Source of the DNA: Candidatus Sulfurimonas marisnigri
GTDB lineage: Bacteria > Campylobacterota > Campylobacteria > Campylobacterales > Sulfurimonadaceae
Direction of reading: 5' to 3'
Assembly (NCBI RefSeq): GCF_015265475.1
Contig: NZ_CP054493.1
Location: 1,364,001 to 1,428,000, forward strand
Length of the DNA: 64,000 nt
The notes beneath the pieces are model-generated. The model was not told the DNA's origin. It was given only the letters and a program-made list of their open reading frames with translations, and searched no databases. This document shows positions 9,026-18,065 of this stretch, in pieces. Position 1 is the stretch's first letter; each line of letters opens with the position of its first letter. The translations under genes and the position numbers were made by a program.

Positions 9026-10008
9026 AGTTTATTTGATATTTCAATGATATTTTTCAGCTTTTCTTTGGCTTTTCCTGTTTTAAGAGCTTTTTGTGCAATT
9101 TCTAAACCATCTTGAATATCTCTAGCTAATCCATCAACCACTAAGGCAGATGCAGCATTAATAAGCACTATGTCTCTTTGAGCATCCGTAGCCTTGTTAT
9201 CAAAAATATTATGTAAAATCAAGGCATTATCTTTTGCATCTCCACCCATTATTGCTCTAAGAGGAACTCTTTTAATTGCATATTCTTCGGGATCTATTTC
9301 AAACTCGTGAACCAAACCGTCACGAAGTATAGAGGCATAAGTTATATCGCTTATACTAATCTCATCCATCCCCTCCCGTGAGCTAACAACCATAGTAGAC
9401 GTTGCACCGTTAATTTTAAGTGCTTCTGCCATCTTTGAAACGAAGTTCTTATCAAATACACCAAGAAGGGATTTTTTTGCTCCTGCGGGGTTTGTAAGAG
9501 GTCCTAGAATATTAAATATTGTCTTATCAGGTATCGTCTTTCTGATTGGAACTATGAAACTCATTGCTGGATGATGATTCTGTGCAAACATAAAAGTAAA
9601 ACCTGACTCTTCCAAGAGTCTAGCACTGTTTTTAATACTTAAATTAAGTCTAATACCCAGCTCTTCAAACATATCTGCACTGCCAGATTTTGAAGTTATA
9701 GAACGACTTCCGTGTTTTGCGACAATACTTCCACAAGATGCAACTAATAGTGCAACAGTTGAAGATATGTTGAAACTTCCAATTTTGTCTCCACCGGTCC
9801 CAACAACATCAAGAGCCTTCATGCTAAGTTCATTTGAAATAGGAAGAGGCATAGAAAAAGAGCGCATTACTTCTGCCGCTGCTGCTATTGACTCAACAGA
9901 GGTGTAGTCGTCTAACTTCATACTTAACAAAAACTCTATCATAGCTTCATCACTCATCTCATGATTAAAAAGTGAAGTAAACTCTTTTTTTGTTTCATTA
10001 TAAGTCAC
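9022..10008 (-). CDS. trpD: anthranilate phosphoribosyltransferase
   Basis: TrpD transfers phosphoribose from PRPP to anthranilate, the second step of tryptophan synthesis. The 328 residues include the PRPP-binding glycine loop VGTGGD (near residue 69), the KHGSRSITSKSGSADMFEELG segment binding anthranilate and metal, and the LGPLTNPAGA string. It starts with GTG overlapping the S4 gene stop (GTGA) and is followed at once by tsaE. No other trp gene is in the window, so trpD here is separated from the rest of the pathway. Confidence 0.94.
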   Translation of the reverse strand: MTYNETKKEFTSLFNHEMSDEAMIEFLLSMKLDDYTSVESIAAAAEVMRSFSMPLPISNELSMKALDVVGTGGDKIGSFNISSTVALLVASCGSIVAKHGSRSITSKSGSADMFEELGIRLNLSIKNSARLLEESGFTFMFAQNHHPAMSFIVPIRKTIPDKTIFNILGPLTNPAGAKKSLLGVFDKNFVSKMAEALKINGATSTMVVSSREGMDEISISDITYASILRDGLVHEFEIDPEEYAIKRVPLRAIMGGDAKDNALILHNIFDNKATDAQRDIVLINAASALVVDGLARDIQDGLEIAQKALKTGKAKEKLKNIIEISNKL

Positions 10009-10253
10009 GACAACTCCTTGATATACTCTGCTTGTAGAGATTTTGGGGTAGATTTAGTGGTAGGAATCTTTATTACTTCATATTTTTTTGTTTCATTAAG
10101 ATAGTTAATAGTTAAAATATTCCCAACATCAATATTTTTACTAGCCTTAACCACTACATTGTTTATTAAGACCACACTGTTGCTTATCATATCTTGTGCA
10201 ACCGATCTTCTTTTTGTAATATTTACTGAATTTAAAAATTTGTCTATTCTCAT
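10005..10253 (-). CDS. small S4-domain RNA-binding protein
   Basis: This 82-residue protein is essentially one S4 RNA-binding domain: MRIDKFLNSVNITKRRSVAQDMI, then a VLINNVVVKASKNIDVGNILTI strand-turn pattern as in HslR and related ribosome-associated factors. The C-terminal tail is basic and probably disordered. It heads the run S4-trpD-tsaE-lptB. The 5' leader contains a perfect 9-base inverted repeat that overlaps part of the ribosome site (separate entry), so translation may be regulated, possibly by the protein itself. The RNA target is unknown. Confidence 0.85.
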   Translation of the reverse strand: MRIDKFLNSVNITKRRSVAQDMISNSVVLINNVVVKASKNIDVGNILTINYLNETKKYEVIKIPTTKSTPKSLQAEYIKELS

Positions 10254-10255
10254 GA

Positions 10256-10299
10256 TTAATACTCTTAAAATAATATTTTTTCATATTGTAGAGTATTAA
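10256..10299 (-). promoter_or_regulatory. leader hairpin overlapping the S4-protein ribosome site
   Basis: On the minus strand TTAATACTC (10299-10291) and GAGTATTAA (10264-10256) form a perfect 9-base inverted repeat that ends two bases before the ATG at 10253. A second stem, AATAT/ATATT, fits inside the 26-base loop. The likely Shine-Dalgarno AAGAG (10266-10262) is partly in the 3' arm. Folding would hide the start region. This is sequence geometry only; regulation is inferred. Confidence 0.4.
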
Positions 10300-10319
10300 A
10301 ACTGAAAGGGATGTAAGAG

Positions 10320-10337
10320 TTGGAACATTTTTTGCAT
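10320..10337 (+). promoter_or_regulatory. sigma-54-type -24/-12 promoter match
   Basis: The plus-strand sequence TTGGAACATTTTTTGCAT has GG and GC exactly 10 bases apart, with TTGG and TTTGCAT as in the sigma-54 consensus. It lies between two leftward genes and points into the 3' end of the GGDEF/EAL gene. It could therefore only make an antisense or short non-coding RNA. No rightward reading frame begins here. It may be a chance match. Confidence 0.3.
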
Positions 10338-10376
10338 TATATAGTGCCTATTATCAAAAAAAATATTTTTATACTC

Positions 10377-12335
10377 TTAAATAATCTCTTTTGTTGGTGC
10401 ACCTAAGTAATACCCTTGAGCATAATCTATATTAAGTTCAACAAGCTTATCATACACACTTTTGGAATGAACGAATTCTGCTATAGTTTTTATTCCCATT
10501 TTTTTAGCAAACTCAGCAATAGTTTCTACTACCATTTGTGAGTTAACATCTCTATCAATAGTCTTTATCATAGAACCGTCAATTTTTATATAATCAACTT
10601 TTAGTTTCATAAGGTATTCAAAATTTGAGTATCCAGTGCCAAAGTCATCAATAGAGATACTACACCCATAATGTTTTACTTGCTCTATAAATTCAATTAC
10701 TGCTTCAAAATTTTCTATGCCCTCTGATTCTAGTATTTCAAAAGAGACATATTTCCCTATTCCAGTTGATTCTAACTTTTCAATAATTAATTCTACTACT
10801 TCAACATGTGAAATATCTTCTACTGAGATATTTATAGAAAAATGGTATGGCTTTTTTTCAAATTTGGCAAATGTTTTTCTAATCATAATTTTTGTCAATT
10901 CATGATAAATTCTATTTTTCTTAGATAATGCAAGAAAATAAATTGGAGGAATATAATCGCCATTTTCATCTTCTATTCTCATTAGTGACTCATATTTAAC
11001 AATTTCCTGAGTTTTACAATCAACAATTTGTTGATAAAATGGAACTACCATATCATTTTCAACTGCAAATTTAAGTTTTTTTGTCCATTTTAAATTATTT
11101 TCATATTCTTGTGTCTTTTTCATATTTGATTCATACATTAAGTATTTTTTCTTCTCTTTTTTTGCAACTCGTAAGGCCATATCTGCTTGTGTCAACAGAT
11201 ACGAATCTCCATAAGACATACCTATGGTTACATTTATATAAACACCATTGTCTTTTTCTATTGAAAAATACTCTTTTGTTATACTGTCTACAATATGCAA
11301 GGCAATACCTTCCAACTCTTCTAAATCAAACTTCTTAACACAATATAGCACATATTCATCTGCATGTAATTTATAAAATTGATTCTCTACATCTATCATG
11401 CTTTTTATTGAAGTAGCCAGTTTCTTCAAAACAGTATCACCTATATCATGACCATATAGATTATTAATTTCCTGAAAGCCATCAATATTAACAATCATAA
11501 GAAGTGCTTCTTCTTTACGTTCTAAAACGTCCAATAACCTTCTTCTGTTTGGTAAGCCTGTAAGTGCATCATTGTAAAATTGATTTTCTAAACTATCTAG
11601 CATATTGTTAAAAACATTTTGCATAGAGTTGATCTCTGTTATATTATTTTCCAGTGTTAATCGCTTACTGATGTCACTATCATTAGATATTGAGTCTACT
11701 GTTAATATAAAATTTTTAATAGGCTTAATTAGGTATTGATTAAATTTAAAGAAGAGCAGAATAAATATAAAAAATGTAAAAAATACTATAAATAAAACAA
11801 AGAAATTTGTCATTTTCGCCAAAGATACTTTTACGTCAACAATTGGATATGAGATTTCAATAACACCTAAAACATCTTGTTTTTGTGCATTTGTATGGCA
11901 TTTTAGACACTCTTGTGTTGCAATAACTGGGTAGTGAAACTGAATAATATCGTCTTTTGTAATTTCTAAAATTTCTTCGCCTTTGAAAGCTTTTGCAAGA
12001 GAATTTAAATTTGTATTTTCTTTTTCATTTTCATTTTTTCCAAAAATTTCTGCAACTTTTTTACTCCTAAAAACATTTATATTCATATTTTTATCAATCT
12101 CATTGAGCCTAGAGATCGTATTGTCAATATCTTCCTTCGTCCACCCTTTGGCCATGCCAGAGTAAAGAGATTCAAAAATCAACATACTGGTTTTTTTTGC
12201 ATCATCTTTGGAGAGACTTAGAATAGCTTGTTTTTTCATATATGTGCTATAAAAAAATACTGATATAAGAGTAATTGTTAATGACGCAAGAATAACGCTG
12301 CCAATAACTTTTGTATAGCTTGTTCTTTTTTTCAA
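10377..12335 (-). CDS. membrane c-di-GMP protein: haem-type sensor, HAMP, degenerate GGDEF, EAL
   Basis: The protein has an N-terminal membrane anchor (about 11-31) and a periplasmic DUF3365/Tll0287-like domain with a CLKCH haem-attachment motif at 143-147. A second membrane segment (about 177-197), a HAMP-like linker, a GGDEF domain (about 252-400) and an EAL domain (about 415-652) follow. The GGDEF signature reads HADEY at 324-328, so cyclase activity is unlikely. The EAL signature reads ESLMR (449-453) and keeps the glutamate; SINIS, DDFGTG and YIKIDGS are also intact, so it is probably a phosphodiesterase. Redox or gas sensing through c-type haem is inferred. Confidence 0.88.
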   Translation of the reverse strand: MKKRTSYTKVIGSVILASLTITLISVFFYSTYMKKQAILSLSKDDAKKTSMLIFESLYSGMAKGWTKEDIDNTISRLNEIDKNMNINVFRSKKVAEIFGKNENEKENTNLNSLAKAFKGEEILEITKDDIIQFHYPVIATQECLKCHTNAQKQDVLGVIEISYPIVDVKVSLAKMTNFFVLFIVFFTFFIFILLFFKFNQYLIKPIKNFILTVDSISNDSDISKRLTLENNITEINSMQNVFNNMLDSLENQFYNDALTGLPNRRRLLDVLERKEEALLMIVNIDGFQEINNLYGHDIGDTVLKKLATSIKSMIDVENQFYKLHADEYVLYCVKKFDLEELEGIALHIVDSITKEYFSIEKDNGVYINVTIGMSYGDSYLLTQADMALRVAKKEKKKYLMYESNMKKTQEYENNLKWTKKLKFAVENDMVVPFYQQIVDCKTQEIVKYESLMRIEDENGDYIPPIYFLALSKKNRIYHELTKIMIRKTFAKFEKKPYHFSINISVEDISHVEVVELIIEKLESTGIGKYVSFEILESEGIENFEAVIEFIEQVKHYGCSISIDDFGTGYSNFEYLMKLKVDYIKIDGSMIKTIDRDVNSQMVVETIAEFAKKMGIKTIAEFVHSKSVYDKLVELNIDYAQGYYLGAPTKEII

Positions 12336-12415
12336 ATTAATACCTAATTATAAATATAATACTGCGTAATACTATTAAATATTTCATTAAAGACTGATTA
12401 AAGACTTTTTTAACG

Positions 12416-14191
12416 TTATGAAGCAAATCCACTAGAAAAGCTATCTTTCTCAACAACGATGGCCTTTTGCTTCTCTTTTCTTTTTGTGTCTTTTTCAACA
12501 AATATTTTTTTACGAGTTTTTGGGTCCATCTCGGTATAGTACATAACTGCGGAGTATGTTCCTGGAGTTGGGGTAAATACCTGCGCCTGTTCTGGATTCA
12601 TTTTCAACTCATCAGTTGTAAATCTTTTTAATTCATGCATATCTTTCTCCTCACACCCAGGGTGAGCTGCTATAAGATAATAAGTTAAAAACTGATTTTT
12701 ACCCTCTTCTCTATTTAATTTATCATACATCTTTTTAAAATCTATAAGTGTTTGCTTACCTGGTTTTCCCATAAGTTCAAGTACATGCTGCTGTGTATGC
12801 TCAGGAGCCACCTTCATCTGCCCTGATATATGATGTTTAACCATCTCTTTTAGGTAAGAGTACCCATGCTTCTTATCTGCAGTAATCAAGTCATATCTAA
12901 CGCCAGAAGCTACAAAAGCTTTTCTTACTCCATCAACTTCTCTAACTTTTCTAAGAAGATCTATATTTCTACTATGATCTACATGCATTACCTTACAGAG
13001 TCTATCTGCATCAACACAACGTATATCATCACATGTACCTTTTTTAAGCTTTTTACCACACTCATATCCGTACATATTAGCAGTTGGTCCACCTACATCA
13101 GAGATAATTCCTTTATAATCTTTATACTTGTTGAAATCTTTTGCTTCTTCTAATATATTGCCTTCACTTCTAGTTCTAATTGTTCTGCCTTGATGCACAC
13201 CAATGGCACAAAAGTTACACTCTCCCCAGCATCCATGATGTGTCATAATAGAAAATTTTATAGTCTCTAAACACTTCACTTTACCCATTTTTGCATAGTA
13301 TGGGTGAAGTTCTCTTGTAAAAGGAAGATTTGAATTTGCATCCATTTCAGGTTCATCCAAGTAATGACATGGAGGGTTTTGAATTAGAAAACGGCTATCT
13401 ACAGGTTGACAAAGTCCATTAGCGGAAACAGGGTCATTATTATCATAAAAATCATCAAATAGATCTATATATTTTTCTTTCTCATCCAAACACTCCTGAT
13501 GTGATGGAAGCTGTATAAACTCATGCTTAGGCTCTTTTGCTATGTAACAGAGACCTCTTACATCTGTATAATCTTTGCCATCATCCAAAGCTTTTGTTAA
13601 CTCTTCAAGGGCTATTTCACCCATTCCGTAAATTAAAATATCTGCTTTTGAATCAAAAAGAATTGGCTTTTTAAGCTTATTTGACCAATAGTCATAATGA
13701 GTTACTCTTCTTAAACTAGCTTCAATTCCTCCAAGAACAATAGGGGCTGTACTTTTATAATATCTTCTAATTAAGTTGCAGTAGACGCTCAGTGCGCGGT
13801 CTGGTCTTTTGTCATTTTTCCCACCAGGTGTATAATCATCAGAGTTTCTGAATTTTTTAGTTGCTGTATAATTACTAACCATACTATCAACGCTTCCTCC
13901 ACTAACACCCCAATAAAGTCTAGGTTCACCAAGCCTTTTAATATCTACATCACTATTAATATCAGGCTGACCAATCATTCCAACTTTATAACCCTTTCTC
14001 TCCAACATACGACCAACCATTGCAACGCCAATAAAAGGTGAATCTATGTAGGCATCTCCACTAACTAAGATAATATCACACTGGCTCCAACCTTTTGCAT
14101 TCATCTCTTCTTTTGTTGTAGGAAGAAAGTCTTTATTTGTAAATATTATAGTATCTCTTTTAATATCTTTTGTCTTACTTCTTCTACTCAA
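12416..14191 (-). CDS. YgiQ family radical SAM protein
   Basis: This 591-residue cytoplasmic protein belongs to the YgiQ/UPF0313 radical SAM family, of unknown substrate. The cluster-binding motif is in HHGCWGECNFCAIGVHQGR (CxxxCxxC), near the middle of the protein. An N-terminal cobalamin-binding-like Rossmann region (DIILVSGDAYIDSPFIGVAMVGRML) precedes it, and the VAPEHTQQHVLELMGKPG and FTPTPGTYSAVMYYT strings are family hallmarks. It is divergent from the following acyl-CoA synthetase gene. The family assignment is firm; the reaction is not known. Confidence 0.93.
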   Translation of the reverse strand: MSRRSKTKDIKRDTIIFTNKDFLPTTKEEMNAKGWSQCDIILVSGDAYIDSPFIGVAMVGRMLERKGYKVGMIGQPDINSDVDIKRLGEPRLYWGVSGGSVDSMVSNYTATKKFRNSDDYTPGGKNDKRPDRALSVYCNLIRRYYKSTAPIVLGGIEASLRRVTHYDYWSNKLKKPILFDSKADILIYGMGEIALEELTKALDDGKDYTDVRGLCYIAKEPKHEFIQLPSHQECLDEKEKYIDLFDDFYDNNDPVSANGLCQPVDSRFLIQNPPCHYLDEPEMDANSNLPFTRELHPYYAKMGKVKCLETIKFSIMTHHGCWGECNFCAIGVHQGRTIRTRSEGNILEEAKDFNKYKDYKGIISDVGGPTANMYGYECGKKLKKGTCDDIRCVDADRLCKVMHVDHSRNIDLLRKVREVDGVRKAFVASGVRYDLITADKKHGYSYLKEMVKHHISGQMKVAPEHTQQHVLELMGKPGKQTLIDFKKMYDKLNREEGKNQFLTYYLIAAHPGCEEKDMHELKRFTTDELKMNPEQAQVFTPTPGTYSAVMYYTEMDPKTRKKIFVEKDTKRKEKQKAIVVEKDSFSSGFAS

Positions 14192-14238
14192 AATCTAGCC
14201 TTTTGTACATTTAAAAATTATAATTTATCTTTTATGAG

Positions 14239-14244
14239 TATAAT
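14239..14244 (+). promoter_or_regulatory. probable -10 element for the acyl-CoA synthetase/FliL-like pair
   Basis: A TATAAT lies 33 bases before the ATG at 14278, in the 86-base divergent gap. No clear -35 is seen. A weak AAGAGA ribosome site precedes the start. Confidence 0.4.
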
Positions 14245-14277
14245 CATACTAAATCAATTTGAAATAAGAGATTACGT

Positions 14278-15969
14278 ATGACTTACCCCTATAATAATTT
14301 AGAAAACTTTACACTTCATAGCCTGCTAAACCGCTCAATTAAACTCTATGAATATGAGCCATCATTTGGCATGGTTGGAGAAAAAGCCATGAGCTATAGT
14401 GAGTTTATGCAAAAAATAAACAAAACAATAGAGCTTCTTAGAAAAAATGGAATTTCAAAGGGTGATAAAGTAGTATTACTTAGTGAAAATATGCCTAATT
14501 GGAGTGTTGCATACTTTGCAGTAACATATTTCGGTGGTGTAATTGTTCCAGTACTTGTCGATTTTCACCCATCAGAAGTTCACCATATTATCAGACATTC
14601 AGAAGCAAAAGCAGTTTTTGTATCAGATAAGCATATATCGACAATGGAAGAGTGTGAGAATACAGATGTAGAGTTTGTCATAAAACTTGATAATCTTAGG
14701 ATAGTTGATGAATTAACTACTAAAGATTATCTCTCACAAATAAAGCAAAAAACAAAAGAGCTTACTCAACAAATCTATAAATCTGCAAACGAACTTACAA
14801 AACCTAATGAAGAAGATTTATGTGCCATCATATACACTTCCGGAACTACTGGGCACTCTAAAGGAGTAATGCTTTCACATAAAAATTTGGTAACTAACGC
14901 TATGTCAATGCATACAAAAGCTACTATATTGAAAAGTGATGTGCTTTTATCAATTTTGCCACTTGCACACACTTTTGAGTGCACTGTAGGACTTATTGTC
15001 CCTGTTCTTCACGGATGTAGCGTTTACTACATAGATAAAGCGCCAACGCCAAGCGTACTTATAAAATCATTTGATATAGTAAAACCTACTATTATAATAA
15101 GCGTGCCATTAATAATTGAAAAGATTTATAAAAACAAAATTTTGCCAAACTTCACAAACTCATGTATTGTAAAAAATCTATATAAAGCTTCTTTTGTACG
15201 AAAAAAGCTAAATAAAATAGCTGGTAAAAAGCTTATTAAAAAATTTGGTGGAAAACTCAGACTGTTTGCAATTGGTGGAGCAGCTCTATCTCCGTCAGTA
15301 GAAAAATTTTTAATAGAGGCAGAATTTCCTTATTTAGTTGGATATGGCTTAACAGAAACTTCCCCTATGCTTGCTGCTTCTGCTTTAGGAGAAACAATTA
15401 AGCTAAAATCAACTGGAACTGTAATGGCAGGTGTTGAGTTAAAAATCAAAAATCAAAATTCTGATACTGGCGAGGGTGAAATTCTTGCATTATCTCCAAG
15501 CATTATGATGGGATATTACAAAGATGAAGAGAAGAGTAAAGAAATTATGGAGGATGGATGGCTTTTAACTGGAGATTTAGGCTACATTGATAAAGATGGC
15601 TTTTTATTTATAAGTGGGAGAAGTAAGAACGTAATCATTGGTTCTGGTGGAAAAAATATTTATCCAGAACAGATAGAGGCTGTCATAAATCAAAACGAAG
15701 CGGTTTTAGATTCTTTAGTTATGGAACAAAGATCTCAACTTATAGCTAAGATACATCTAAATTATGAGTTCTTAGATAAGAAGTTCAAAGCTTATAATAC
15801 TTCTGATACTAAAGCAGCAGATGATATAGCAAATTTTTTAGAAGAGATGAGGATTGATGTAAATTCTCAAGTGTCATCTTTTTCTAGGATAATTAAATTT
15901 ATTGAGCAGAGAGATCCTTTTATAAAAACACCAACTAAAAAAATAAAAAGATATATTTATGAAAATTAA
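14278..15969 (+). CDS. AMP-binding long-chain acyl-CoA synthetase
   Basis: This 563-residue member of the ANL adenylating superfamily activates a fatty acid with ATP and CoA. The P-loop-like motif IYTSGTTGHSKGVMLSHKN (from about residue 184), the GYGLTETSP motif and the TGDLGYIDKDGFLFISGRSKNVI hinge are intact. Hydrophobic patches suggest membrane association, as in FadD. The chain-length preference cannot be read. The FliL-like gene starts 11 bases before this gene ends, so the two are probably co-translated; the functional link is not obvious. Confidence 0.9.
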   Translation: MTYPYNNLENFTLHSLLNRSIKLYEYEPSFGMVGEKAMSYSEFMQKINKTIELLRKNGISKGDKVVLLSENMPNWSVAYFAVTYFGGVIVPVLVDFHPSEVHHIIRHSEAKAVFVSDKHISTMEECENTDVEFVIKLDNLRIVDELTTKDYLSQIKQKTKELTQQIYKSANELTKPNEEDLCAIIYTSGTTGHSKGVMLSHKNLVTNAMSMHTKATILKSDVLLSILPLAHTFECTVGLIVPVLHGCSVYYIDKAPTPSVLIKSFDIVKPTIIISVPLIIEKIYKNKILPNFTNSCIVKNLYKASFVRKKLNKIAGKKLIKKFGGKLRLFAIGGAALSPSVEKFLIEAEFPYLVGYGLTETSPMLAASALGETIKLKSTGTVMAGVELKIKNQNSDTGEGEILALSPSIMMGYYKDEEKSKEIMEDGWLLTGDLGYIDKDGFLFISGRSKNVIIGSGGKNIYPEQIEAVINQNEAVLDSLVMEQRSQLIAKIHLNYEFLDKKFKAYNTSDTKAADDIANFLEEMRIDVNSQVSSFSRIIKFIEQRDPFIKTPTKKIKRYIYEN

Positions 15970-16498
15970 TATTAATGCAATAACCCTACGTAATTTCGTT
16001 AAAAAAACAATATTTGCCGTAATTTCTCTTATAATCCTTTTGTTAATTATTATAGGTGTTAGACAATCAGATTTCACTAATATCAAAAAATATGATAGTG
16101 ATGATAAATCACCCAGAGAAGTAGTCTATAATCCTAATAAAATAACTTTAAATTATTACACTACAAAAGTTACTTTAAATAATGAAAACTCATTAGCAAA
16201 CCTTGGTGACTTTGTATTTAATGTTGCAGGAGATAGAAAACTAATTGCAAATATTTCATTAAAGTATAAATCAAATAACACTTCTGAAAACTGGATTCAA
16301 AGTGATAATAACGCAGGAGAAGAGATTGTTAAAAAAAGTGTAGTGCTTAGAGATGCAATAATAAATACCATGATTGGAAACCATAATGCAACTGTCAATA
16401 GTAAAAAAATGAGAAATGATTTAAAAGAGAATATAAACAAGAACTTATCAAGTGGTGAAATCGAAGAAGTTTATTTTAATTCATTTATACTTCAATAA
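15959..16498 (+). CDS. FliL-like membrane protein
   Basis: The 179-residue protein has one N-terminal membrane segment (about 14-33) and a periplasmic domain resembling the flagellar basal-body protein FliL. The likeness is in LANLGDFVFNVAGDRKLIANISLKYK, then KKSVVLRDAIINTMIGN, then KENINKNLSSGEIEEVYFNSFILQ, matching the order of conserved strands and the helix-plus-final-strand in FliL. The start is ATG overlapping the previous gene by 11 bases. It sits next to an acyl-CoA synthetase rather than flagellar genes, so it may be a FliL paralogue with another stator or membrane role. Confidence 0.65.
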   Translation: MKININAITLRNFVKKTIFAVISLIILLLIIIGVRQSDFTNIKKYDSDDKSPREVVYNPNKITLNYYTTKVTLNNENSLANLGDFVFNVAGDRKLIANISLKYKSNNTSENWIQSDNNAGEEIVKKSVVLRDAIINTMIGNHNATVNSKKMRNDLKENINKNLSSGEIEEVYFNSFILQ

Positions 16499-16559
16499 TA
16501 AATATAATGCTAGAGATTGAAATATTTTATATCAAACAATCCAACTCTAAAGGGTACAT

Positions 16560-17039
16560 ATGGTCAATATAGAAAAAATAATGCATAAAAATGAGTCTGT
16601 GCTTGTAAAAGCTGAAATATCAAAAACTTTTTACACTGGTATAGTATCACTTTATGCTCTTGGTGCACTGCTTCTTTTTATTGGCTATGAGTATGAGATT
16701 GGAGTAATAGGTATTGTACTTATTATACGAACATTTTATGTCCATCTACAAGAGATTAAAGAGAAAAAATCATATCAGTGTTTACTTACACAAAATCGAC
16801 TCATAATTTTAAAAGGGCATAAAAAAAGGGAAATATTTCCAATAAATCTAAAAGATATAAGAACTATTTATATCAAACCAATAAATAATTATTTAAAAAA
16901 CATTATTGATATTGGAACGCTAGAGGTAATAACAACCAGTGGTGGCAGATATGTGATTAGTAATATCAAAAAACCATATACCTACCATCGAGCAATAATT
17001 GGAGATATTGTAAGCGCTACACACTACTCCAATAAATAG
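16560..17039 (+). CDS. membrane protein with PH-like (YdbS/YdbT-type) domain
   Basis: This 159-residue protein begins with a short cytoplasmic region and two closely spaced hydrophobic segments (about 27-43 and 47-58). A strand-rich region follows, CLLTQNRLIILKGHKKREIFPINLKDIRTIYIK, which is the pattern of bacterial PH-like domains attached to paired membrane helices. No catalytic residues are visible. It ends 4 bases before the convergent pyrophosphatase gene. The function is unknown. Confidence 0.65.
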   Translation: MVNIEKIMHKNESVLVKAEISKTFYTGIVSLYALGALLLFIGYEYEIGVIGIVLIIRTFYVHLQEIKEKKSYQCLLTQNRLIILKGHKKREIFPINLKDIRTIYIKPINNYLKNIIDIGTLEVITTSGGRYVISNIKKPYTYHRAIIGDIVSATHYSNK

Positions 17040-17043
17040 AAAA

Positions 17044-17961
17044 TTAAAACTGTCGTTGAAGAAAAGGTATAACCTGTTTTTTACGGCTTAAAACTCCATC
17101 AAGCCAAACTTCTGAATTTTCAAGTTTACATTCAAAAGCAGACTCTACTTTACTCTCATCATCACTCACAACTAAAAGTTGTGAGCCTTCCTTCATTATG
17201 TCTGTTAAGAGTATAAGAACAGATTGTAGACCACTCTCATCTTTTAGCTTTTTCATGTCTTTAAATAAATCATATTTAAGATTATCAAATACACTTAAAT
17301 CAACTACTTCAAGCTGCCCTATTCCCAGTCTAGAACCACCCATATCAAACTCTTTGTAATCACGAGTATTCAATTCACGGGCTGTAGCACCTACCACTGC
17401 AGATTTAACTATAAACATCTCCATACCAAGTGCTTTATAGTCTTCTATTTCGGCAATTTTAGCAAGCTCTTTACAGACCTTAGTATCTGTTTTAGTACAT
17501 GTAGGTGATTTGAAAATTACAGTATCACTTAAAATTGCACATAGCATCATCCCTGCAATATCTTTTGGGATCTCCACTCCATGGTAATCGTACATTTCTT
17601 TTATAACTGTGTTTGTACACCCTATAGGGCGAATCCAGCACTCTAAAGGGGTATCAGTAGTTAAATCACCTAATTTATGATGATCAACTATTCCTAAGAT
17701 TGTAGCTTCCATAATATCTTTTGGAGCTTGAGCTTTATCAGAAAAATCAACTATATAAACTTTTTCCCCTGCAACAGAAGTTTTTAGCTCTGGCAATGTT
17801 CCGCCAAACTTATTTAAAATAAACTCTGTTTCTGGAGATATCTCTCCTTGACGAGTAGGTACACACTCTTCACCAAGCTGATTTTTAAGATATGAAAGAG
17901 ATATAGCACCTACAATAGAGTCACTATCTGGATTAGTATGACCAAAAATATACGTTGACAT
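17044..17961 (-). CDS. ppaC: manganese-dependent inorganic pyrophosphatase
   Basis: This family II pyrophosphatase hydrolyses PPi and so drives biosynthetic reactions. The 305-residue protein has the DHH-superfamily signatures: HTNPDSD at residues 8-14 for metal binding, VDFSD, and IVDHHKLGD near residue 95. A C-terminal DHHA2 domain carries SRKKQVIP near the end. Length and motifs match the stand-alone enzyme without CBS domains. The start is ATG, facing away from a small secreted-protein gene. Confidence 0.95.
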   Translation of the reverse strand: MSTYIFGHTNPDSDSIVGAISLSYLKNQLGEECVPTRQGEISPETEFILNKFGGTLPELKTSVAGEKVYIVDFSDKAQAPKDIMEATILGIVDHHKLGDLTTDTPLECWIRPIGCTNTVIKEMYDYHGVEIPKDIAGMMLCAILSDTVIFKSPTCTKTDTKVCKELAKIAEIEDYKALGMEMFIVKSAVVGATARELNTRDYKEFDMGGSRLGIGQLEVVDLSVFDNLKYDLFKDMKKLKDESGLQSVLILLTDIMKEGSQLLVVSDDESKVESAFECKLENSEVWLDGVLSRKKQVIPFLQRQF

Positions 17962-18036
17962 TTAATAACCTTTAATTTTTTTCGCAATTATACTAAAATT
18001 TTACATTTAAAAAGTTATATTCTTGTTATTAGTTGA

Positions 18037-18042
18037 TATAAT
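18037..18042 (+). promoter_or_regulatory. probable -10 element for the small secreted protein gene
   Basis: TATAAT lies 24 bases before the ATG at 18066, in a 104-base divergent gap. The -35 is weak. An AAAAAAGG ribosome site follows. Confidence 0.4.
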
Positions 18043-18065
18043 ACATTAAAAAAAAAGGTTCTTTA

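Noticed and set aside
16362-16385. A second GG-N10-GC match in the FliL-like gene
   Set aside because: It is inside coding sequence, matches little beyond GG and GC, and no gene start follows at a useful distance.
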